Positions 58,546 through 64,000 of a DNA stretch of 64,000 bases are shown here, piece by piece. Position 1 is the stretch's first letter; the number at the start of each line of letters is the position of its first letter. A model generated the notes under the pieces. It had not been told where the DNA came from. It worked only from the letters and a program-made list of their open reading frames with translations, and did no database searches. The stretch lies in NCBI RefSeq assembly GCF_041224425.1, contig NZ_JBGFGL010000076.1, forward strand, positions 62,001-126,000, written 5' to 3'. The position numbers were made by a program, and so were the translations under genes. The DNA is from Psychroserpens sp041224425. Its GTDB lineage: Bacteria > Bacteroidota > Bacteroidia > Flavobacteriales > Flavobacteriaceae.

Positions 58546-60726
58546 TTATTGCTTAATAACTCTTACAGTTTCAGTTACATCGTTGATAGTAACTTTAACA
58601 AAGTAAGCACCTTGTCCTAAACTGTTCATATCAAGATTGGTTTCTAATGCTTTAGGAGCAGTTCTTAAAACTTCCTGTCCTAGCATGTTGTAAACCGAAA
58701 TGTTTTGAATATTACTTTGAGCTTTCAATGTCAATTCATTTTTCACTGGGTTAGGGAAATATGTGAATGCATTTTCATTCTCAAAAGAAACTGTTGATAA
58801 CGTAGAGTTATGCGCAGAAACTGAGAATGGCTCTTCCTCATCACCTAAGTATTCCCAAACTCTCACATAAATTGTTTCACCAGGCGTACGACCAGTTAAA
58901 TTTAAGATAGAGAAGTTTCCTGTATCAGCACCATCATCATCACAATCGATAGACACTAAACTTCCACAAGTTCCAGAGAATGCTTCAATAACTGAATCAA
59001 ACGCACCATTACTTGTAGCTGCATCTGGTCCTGTTTCAATAGTAATATTTCCATCACCTGGTACTACGACAGAATACCAAACACCTGGACCATCTAATCC
59101 ACAACTAGCAGCTTCTGCATCAGCAGTAGCACTAACTACAGTTCCGTCAACTGGATTTGAACCGAAAGCAGCTCCTGGAGTTAAAGGTATTGCTCCAGAG
59201 CAATCATCGTTTGATGGTGGTGGTGGTGCATCTTCAGTAGTGAAACTCCACTCAGCACACGGTCCTACAGCTGGTGTAGACCCGTTATAAGGAACAACAC
59301 TCCAATAGTAAGTTGTTTCGAAATCAAGATTGATTAAGTCAATAAAAGTATCTGTTGAACCTACAAATCCTAGAGATACAAGAGTTCCTGAAGCTGTTCC
59401 AAAGAAAAACTCATAATCTGTTGGCGCTGGTCCTGCTGAAGGAGCAGTCCAAGTCAATGTTAATTCACCGTTAGGAATCAATACACCTGTAGCCATATCT
59501 GCTGGTGAAATAGGAGCTTCAGCACAATTTGGTGCAGGTAGCGGACTATAAGAAGAAATACAAATGTCAACCATTGCAGTTGAACCTGTACCTTCTTGCC
59601 AGAAATATAAATAATATTGAGTGTTTGGAGATAATACTAAATCTACAGAAGGATCAATTCCTGCATTGTAACAAGCGATATCTACAGATCCACACATGTC
59701 ATAAACAGCCATGTCAACAGCATCAGAAGCATTAACGGTTAAACCACCATTAGCATCTGTTGTAGCGGTAACCCATAATCCATAGTTATTGAACGTATCA
59801 CAACTTGTAGAAATGTTACTTGGTGCTCCAGTAAAATCTAAAGTAATTGGTGTAGCAACACCACAATCTGCTTCTAAGGTAGCTACAAAAGCAGTACCAC
59901 AAGATTCTCCTGCATCAGCTTGTGTCCAAGCAAAAGGACCAGCCCAAGAACTATTTCCATCGCCTCCACAATTTGCTCTTACATAAAATTCGTAATCCGT
60001 TCCAGCAGTCAATCCAGAAATTGAAGCGCTTTCAGCAGTTACACTTCCAGAGCCTATTTCTTCACTGTTTTCAACTGTGAAACCAGGTGCTCCATATTCG
60101 TAGTCAAAATCTGTTTCAGTTCCTGCAGCTACCCATCTTAGATCAGCTTCAGTTGGAGATGTAGCGAATACACTCAAACTTCCAGGAGTTAAACATGAAG
60201 GTGCATCGTCGATTACTAAATCATCGACAGTAATACCACGACCATAACCAGATGTTCCTTCAAAAGCAATATAGTAATCTGCAGAAGGGTTAGGTAAAAC
60301 TAAGTTTACTTCTGTCCATACTGGATTTGTATCATTAAGGAACTCAGCTAAAAGCACCCATGCTCCAGCAGCAGAAGTCTTATAGTAAACTCTTAACACA
60401 TCTTGGTCACCTCCCCAATCTTCTTGTGTGTAGTAAAAAGAAAGTACTTGAGATGGCAATGTTGAAAGGTCCATCGATGGTGTTACAAGTCTTGTTGCAT
60501 CACTATTATAGTTGTTAGACCAAAATGCTGCCATACCTGCACCATTTCTAGGTGCAACAGTACCGTTTTGGTTTGTAGCAGTGAATTGCCAATCTACAGT
60601 AGCAGACACATATTCATTTGACCAACCAGCCGGTAAGGCTAATGCATCAAAATTTTCGCTTAAAACCTGAGCATTCAGACTAAAACAAAAAATCAAAGAA
60701 AATAATAAAAGAGTAATTTTTTTCAT
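58546..60726 (-). CDS. T9SS-exported multidomain adhesin-like protein with fibronectin III domains
   Basis: A 726-residue secreted protein. ATG 60726 starts the signal peptide (MKKITLLLFSLIFCFSLNAQ); the open frame upstream adds 34 unlikely residues. Order: a jelly-roll / choice-of-anchor J domain at about 25-185 (YTQEDWGGDQDVLRVYYKTS), FN3 (190-280), a PPC-like beta domain (CDTFNNYGLWVTATTDANG), a second FN3 (about 415-510, DTFIDLINLDFETTYYWSVV), another PPC-like domain (DDDGADTGNFSILNLTG), and a type A sorting domain (FTYFPNPVKNELTLKAQSN). The cysteine pairs suggest extracellular folding. It is probably a surface-binding protein; no enzymatic motif is seen. Confidence 0.9.
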   Translation of the reverse strand: MKKITLLLFSLIFCFSLNAQVLSENFDALALPAGWSNEYVSATVDWQFTATNQNGTVAPRNGAGMAAFWSNNYNSDATRLVTPSMDLSTLPSQVLSFYYTQEDWGGDQDVLRVYYKTSAAGAWVLLAEFLNDTNPVWTEVNLVLPNPSADYYIAFEGTSGYGRGITVDDLVIDDAPSCLTPGSLSVFATSPTEADLRWVAAGTETDFDYEYGAPGFTVENSEEIGSGSVTAESASISGLTAGTDYEFYVRANCGGDGNSSWAGPFAWTQADAGESCGTAFVATLEADCGVATPITLDFTGAPSNISTSCDTFNNYGLWVTATTDANGGLTVNASDAVDMAVYDMCGSVDIACYNAGIDPSVDLVLSPNTQYYLYFWQEGTGSTAMVDICISSYSPLPAPNCAEAPISPADMATGVLIPNGELTLTWTAPSAGPAPTDYEFFFGTASGTLVSLGFVGSTDTFIDLINLDFETTYYWSVVPYNGSTPAVGPCAEWSFTTEDAPPPPSNDDCSGAIPLTPGAAFGSNPVDGTVVSATADAEAASCGLDGPGVWYSVVVPGDGNITIETGPDAATSNGAFDSVIEAFSGTCGSLVSIDCDDDGADTGNFSILNLTGRTPGETIYVRVWEYLGDEEEPFSVSAHNSTLSTVSFENENAFTYFPNPVKNELTLKAQSNIQNISVYNMLGQEVLRTAPKALETNLDMNSLGQGAYFVKVTINDVTETVRVIKQ

Positions 60727-60910
60727 GTTAATTAAGTTGTTTGTTAATATTGATTTACAATTTAGTAAATATATTGATAATCTATAAATTACTAAACCTA
60801 TAATGCAGTTAATCGACAAAATGCACAAAAATTAGATTTTAACTTTTTAAAAATAATATGAATTATAAAATTTTTAAATAAGCACAACTGACTAATTATC
60901 AGTATTTTGA

Positions 60911-62632
60911 TTATTTTTTTATGAACTTATAATTGAATATTTCTTCCCCTGCATTTATCTCAACAACATATAAGCCACTATTACAACCTTCAAGCAAGAG
61001 TTTATAATGGTAGTCATTGATATCTTCTTTGGTCTTAATCAATTGGCCTAATTCATTATAGAGTTTTAGTGATTTGATTGTTACCTTAGACACCAAATGA
61101 ACATAATCAGAGGCTGGGTTTGGATAGCACAGAAAATCTTGTTTATCATAGTTTTTTATTGATAAAAGATTACTGCCTTCTTGGATATTCAGTACTTGAT
61201 TGGAGCTTACATTTAGAATTTCATCAACCACACCACTCAACCAGTAAACACGCACATAATCAATCGTCGTGTTTGTTCCTAAACCAAAAATTTCTGTTGC
61301 GGAATTCTGGCCTAAATATCCTTCACCACAAAGCGTATAGCGGTATTGTTTTTGCCCATTAATTGAAATTTCAATTTTTGATCCTATTCCCTGTTTATTA
61401 CTAAGAACGCCTTCCAGTTTCACCTTAAGCCAGTTATTCGTTTGTGGTTGTGTATTCTTCCAAATAAAAATATTATCGTTGTCAGTATTACTAACAGCTA
61501 TTTCTGAAAATCCGTCATTATCAACATCTCCAATGGCATTTGAGTAGCTTTCTCGATCGTCATTTACAAAGCCATTATTTGGTATTGAGAAATTACCCAA
61601 TCCATCATTTTCATAAAATGCGGCAGACAATAAACTAGAGACTGTACCATCAAGCAATCCACTAACATATAAATCTAAATCCATATCATTCTCAGCATCT
61701 AAAAACACGGCTCCCCAGGCAATACTATTAAAGCTAGTACCATTCGTATTAGCAATATTGGTGAAACTCCCATCACCATTATTCAGCAAAAACACATTAC
61801 CACTTGGTGTATTGGTGATATACATGTCCAAATAATTATCAGCATTGTAATCATCAACTGTCACCGACATGGCATCGATATACAAACCTGTATTTGACGA
61901 TTCACTTACATCGGTAAACGTACCGTTACCATTGTTTTTATAAAGTACATTCCTATGGTTCACTCTATCATTAGATACATATATATCTTGCCAACCATCG
62001 TTATTAAAATCAAAAAAAGCTGAACAAAAAGACAAATTACTCGTATTTAGAATTCCCGCCAACTCGCTAACATTTGTAAATGTTCCATTACCATTGTTTC
62101 TGTAGAGATAATTAGGGATGACTTCAGCAACATCACGATTGCTGAGAAACACATCTAAAAAACCATCATTATTGTAGTCACCCCAAGAAGCACCATATGT
62201 AAATATGTTATTTGTAGGAAGCAAGGACACAACGGTTACGTCGGTAAAATTTAAGGCGCCATCATTTTGATATAGTTTGTTTCCATTGACATTACTCGTA
62301 GCAAACAAATCCAAATCACCGTCATTATCATAATCTACCCAATTGACCTGCTTAGTCTGAAAGGTATTTGCAGGCAGGTTCAAAAAATCTTCTACAAAAA
62401 CTCCATTATTATTTCTGAAAAAACGTATTGGCTGACCAGCTTCTGTTGGTAATGTAATATCATCCCAGCCGTCATTATTGTAATCGTAAAAGGTAATTCC
62501 GTTTCCTATTGGAACATCTCCGCAGCTAATTCCAATACCCAAATCAGTAGCCATATCCACAAAATTTATTTGTGCCTGATTGTAGTTTATAAAAAAGCAA
62601 TACAGTAAAGCAACGGCTAATCTCTTTTTCAC
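60911..62632 (-). CDS. T9SS-exported FG-GAP/VCBS protein with ASPIC/UnbV domain (GTG start)
   Basis: A 573-residue secreted protein. GTG 62632 starts the signal peptide (KKRLAVALLYCFFINYNQAQ); upstream codons run to a stop with no ATG. Six to seven FG-GAP/VCBS repeats follow, each with a Ca-binding DxNxDGxxD-type loop (DYNNDGWDD, DYDNDGDLD, DYNNDGFLD, DFNNDGWQD), and should form a beta-propeller. Residues of about 405-480 are an ASPIC/UnbV domain (GIGSKIEISINGQKQ, YVRVYWLSGVVDEI). The C-terminal 75 residues are a type A sorting domain (FLCYPNPASDYVHL). It is probably a CRTAC1-like surface protein. Confidence 0.92.
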   Translation of the reverse strand: MKKRLAVALLYCFFINYNQAQINFVDMATDLGIGISCGDVPIGNGITFYDYNNDGWDDITLPTEAGQPIRFFRNNNGVFVEDFLNLPANTFQTKQVNWVDYDNDGDLDLFATSNVNGNKLYQNDGALNFTDVTVVSLLPTNNIFTYGASWGDYNNDGFLDVFLSNRDVAEVIPNYLYRNNGNGTFTNVSELAGILNTSNLSFCSAFFDFNNDGWQDIYVSNDRVNHRNVLYKNNGNGTFTDVSESSNTGLYIDAMSVTVDDYNADNYLDMYITNTPSGNVFLLNNGDGSFTNIANTNGTSFNSIAWGAVFLDAENDMDLDLYVSGLLDGTVSSLLSAAFYENDGLGNFSIPNNGFVNDDRESYSNAIGDVDNDGFSEIAVSNTDNDNIFIWKNTQPQTNNWLKVKLEGVLSNKQGIGSKIEISINGQKQYRYTLCGEGYLGQNSATEIFGLGTNTTIDYVRVYWLSGVVDEILNVSSNQVLNIQEGSNLLSIKNYDKQDFLCYPNPASDYVHLVSKVTIKSLKLYNELGQLIKTKEDINDYHYKLLLEGCNSGLYVVEINAGEEIFNYKFIKK

Positions 62633-62680
62633 TTTGTTTTTTTTAGATTATATGAAATTACTAATAAAACCCAAAAAAAC

Positions 62681-62711
62681 AAAAGGGCTTTGCACTCAAC
62701 AAAACCCTTTT
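62681..62711 (-). terminator. fabI terminator
   Basis: AAAAGGG (62681-62687) pairs with CCCTTTT (62705-62711) over a 17-nt loop. On the minus strand it is followed by a T-rich tract. Confidence 0.65.
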
Positions 62712-62736
62712 AATATCTTTAAATACATATGAATAT

Positions 62737-63549
62737 CTACTCCGTGAATTTTTCCATGACAGCATCACTAACACCCATATTACTGAATCCGCCATCATTA
62801 TATAGGTTTTGAAGTGTTACGCGTTTTGTCAAGTCGCTGAATAAAGTCACAGTATAATTAGCACAATCTAGTGCTGTTGCATTTCCTAGAGGTGACATTT
62901 TCTCAGCATAGGAAATAAACCCATCAAATCCTTTAACACCTTGACCAGCTGTTGTTGGCGTTGGAGATTGTGAAATGGTATTGACACGAACCTTTTTATC
63001 TCTTCCGAAGAAATACCCAAAACTACGTGCAATACTTTCTAAATAAGCCTTGTTGTCTGCCATATCATTATAATCTGGAAACACACGTTGTGCAGCCATG
63101 TAAGTCAGCGCTACAATACTGCCCCATTCGTTCATGGCATCTGCCTTGTAAAGCGTTTGCATGACTTTATGAAAAGACATTGCAGAAACATCGGTTCCCT
63201 TTTGTGTCCAGTCATAATTTTGATCCGTATAAGGCTTCCCTTTTCTCACATTAACAGACATTCCGATGGAATGCAATACAAAATCTAGCTTTCCACCTAA
63301 AATCTCCATGGATTCATTTACCAATTTTTCAAGATCTTCAATTGATGTGGCGTCGGCAGGAATAATTTTAGAACCTGTTTTTTCAGCCAATTCATTAATT
63401 TGTCCCATTCGCATAGCAATTGGCGCATTTGTAAGTACAAAAGTACCACCTTCTTCATGAACGCGTTCGGCTGTTTTCCAAGCGATAGAGTTTTCATCTA
63501 GAGCACCAAATATGATTCCTCGTTTTCCTTTTAATAAATTGTACGACAT
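62737..63549 (-). CDS. fabI: Enoyl-[acyl-carrier-protein] reductase (NADH) FabI
   Basis: A 270-residue SDR-type enzyme for the last step of the fatty acid elongation cycle. GKRGIIFGALDENSIAWKTA is the nucleotide-binding region in the FabI form. DFVLHSIGMSVN and ALTYMAAQRVFPDYNDMADNKAYLES give the catalytic Tyr-x6-Tyr/Lys arrangement, with Y-x6-K in YNDMADNK. TISQSPTPTTAGQGVKGF is the substrate-binding loop. Length is typical. It is monocistronic, with a TAACTTTG box about 43 nt upstream. Confidence 0.95.
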   Translation of the reverse strand: MSYNLLKGKRGIIFGALDENSIAWKTAERVHEEGGTFVLTNAPIAMRMGQINELAEKTGSKIIPADATSIEDLEKLVNESMEILGGKLDFVLHSIGMSVNVRKGKPYTDQNYDWTQKGTDVSAMSFHKVMQTLYKADAMNEWGSIVALTYMAAQRVFPDYNDMADNKAYLESIARSFGYFFGRDKKVRVNTISQSPTPTTAGQGVKGFDGFISYAEKMSPLGNATALDCANYTVTLFSDLTKRVTLQNLYNDGGFSNMGVSDAVMEKFTE

Positions 63550-63591
63550 AGATGTTATAATTTAATATTTTGATGTGTTAGTATTAGCAAT

Positions 63592-63599
63592 CAAAGTTA
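63592..63599 (-). promoter_or_regulatory. Candidate -7 box (TAACTTTG) of fabI
   Basis: A perfect TAnnTTTG match on the minus strand, 43 nt upstream of the fabI ATG. No clear -33 TTG was seen. Confidence 0.45.
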
Positions 63600-63641
63600 A
63601 CCTTATTTTTTTGAATGACGATGCATTATTAACAATTACAA

Positions 63642-64000
63642 CTAATTTAATAGTTGCTTGGCATGAGCAATTGCCGATGTACTCATATTTGAACCTCCAA
63701 GCATTTGGGCAATTTCAACCACACGATCCTCAGTAGATAATTGCTTCAATTGTGTTTGTGTCTCATTATCAACATCTTCCTTAAATACCTTGAAGTGCGT
63801 ATCTCCTTTAGCGGCAATTTGTGGAAGGTGCGTTATGGTGAACACTTGCATCGATTTGCTCATGTCTTGCATGATGCTAGCCATTTTATTAGAAACCTCA
63901 CCTGAAACTCCTGTATCAATTTCATCAAACATTATCGTTGGAAGTTGTGTGTATTTTGACAAAATAGATTTGATAGCCAACATCAATCTTGACAATTCTC
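63642..64000 (-). CDS. recN: DNA repair protein RecN, C-terminal fragment (runs off the window edge)
   Basis: The last 119 residues of an SMC-like ATPase. The frame is open to base 64000 and begins ELSRLMLAIKSILS, the end of the ABC signature region (GGELSR). PTIMFDEIDTGVSGEV is the Walker B/D-loop of RecN, and FTITHLPQIAAKGDTHFKV is the family's H-loop block. The C-terminal end MLGGSNMSTSAIAHAKQLL is also typical. RecN acts at double-strand breaks. The N-terminal part is outside the window; nothing suggests the gene is broken. Confidence 0.95.
   Translation of the reverse strand, partial: ELSRLMLAIKSILSKYTQLPTIMFDEIDTGVSGEVSNKMASIMQDMSKSMQVFTITHLPQIAAKGDTHFKVFKEDVDNETQTQLKQLSTEDRVVEIAQMLGGSNMSTSAIAHAKQLLN

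Overview
The window looks like the chromosome of a marine-type member of Flavobacteriaceae (Bacteroidota). The DNA is AT-rich. Start codons have no Shine-Dalgarno sequences. Several genes and one RNA carry the Bacteroidota promoter box TAnnTTTG. Secreted proteins end in type IX secretion (T9SS) sorting domains. Family content also fits: YtxJ bacilliredoxin, DUF5686, DUF6952, TPR-kinase/LytTR pairs and the RprX/RprY type system. No phage, IS, integrase, CRISPR, tRNA or rRNA was seen, so most of this is core genome.

Layout. 0-2.2 kb: the 5' part of a secreted structural protein, preceded by a membrane TPR-LuxR regulator. 2.4-8.7 kb: NhaC, then a peroxide-defence block in which peroxiredoxin-thioredoxin-DUF6952 converge on an ankyrin protein and KatG. 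8.8-14.2 kb: an ABC-F protein, lipoproteins, a short transaldolase and an SDR. 14.2-14.3 kb: SRP RNA with its own promoter and terminator. 14.4-18.3 kb: glutaminyl cyclotransferase, a thioesterase and envelope proteins. 18.3-20.5 kb: two overlapping exported proteins, each with paired GxxH motifs (EreA/ChaN/TIKI-like). 20.7-22.4 kb: a LytS/LytTR pair. 22.5-25.2 kb: GlyA and fumarylacetoacetase. 25.3-29.8 kb: a second TPR-LytS/LytTR pair, three direct repeats at exact 21-bp spacing, an ELWxxDGT T9SS protein and a 31-residue membrane microprotein. 29.9-38.4 kb: a lipoprotein, YtxJ, an SGNH/MBOAT acylation pair, ClpB and two OmpW-like porins. 38.7-41.2 kb: DeoC, DeoD, a SixA-like phosphatase and SmpB. 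41.3-44.4 kb: a DUF5686 outer-membrane protein and Pcm. 44.5-53.5 kb: a forward run of oxidoreductase, 3-hydroxyacyl-CoA dehydrogenase, DUF1015, YggS, an exonuclease/GIY-YIG fusion, DUF3857, a Kv-like channel and MiaA. 53.5-58.5 kb: RprX/RprY-like system, CoaE, YbbR and a GT2. 58.5-64 kb: two large T9SS proteins, FabI and the end of RecN.

The strongest candidate for something undescribed is the 25.3-29.8 kb module. A kinase/LytTR pair is followed by three phased repeats just upstream of a promoter that drives a T9SS-exported repeat protein and a translationally coupled one-helix microprotein. The kinase itself has a degenerate ATP lid. Other points of interest are the tandem GxxH proteins beside the other LytTR pair (which also has a 21-bp-spaced repeat in its promoter region), an ATT start codon on the exonuclease fusion, promoter boxes only 4-6 nt from start codons (predicted leaderless mRNAs), an ABC-F protein with one composite ATP site degraded from both sides, and a voltage-gated-type channel with a C-terminal zinc ribbon.

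All functional statements rest on motif and family recognition by eye; no searches were run.
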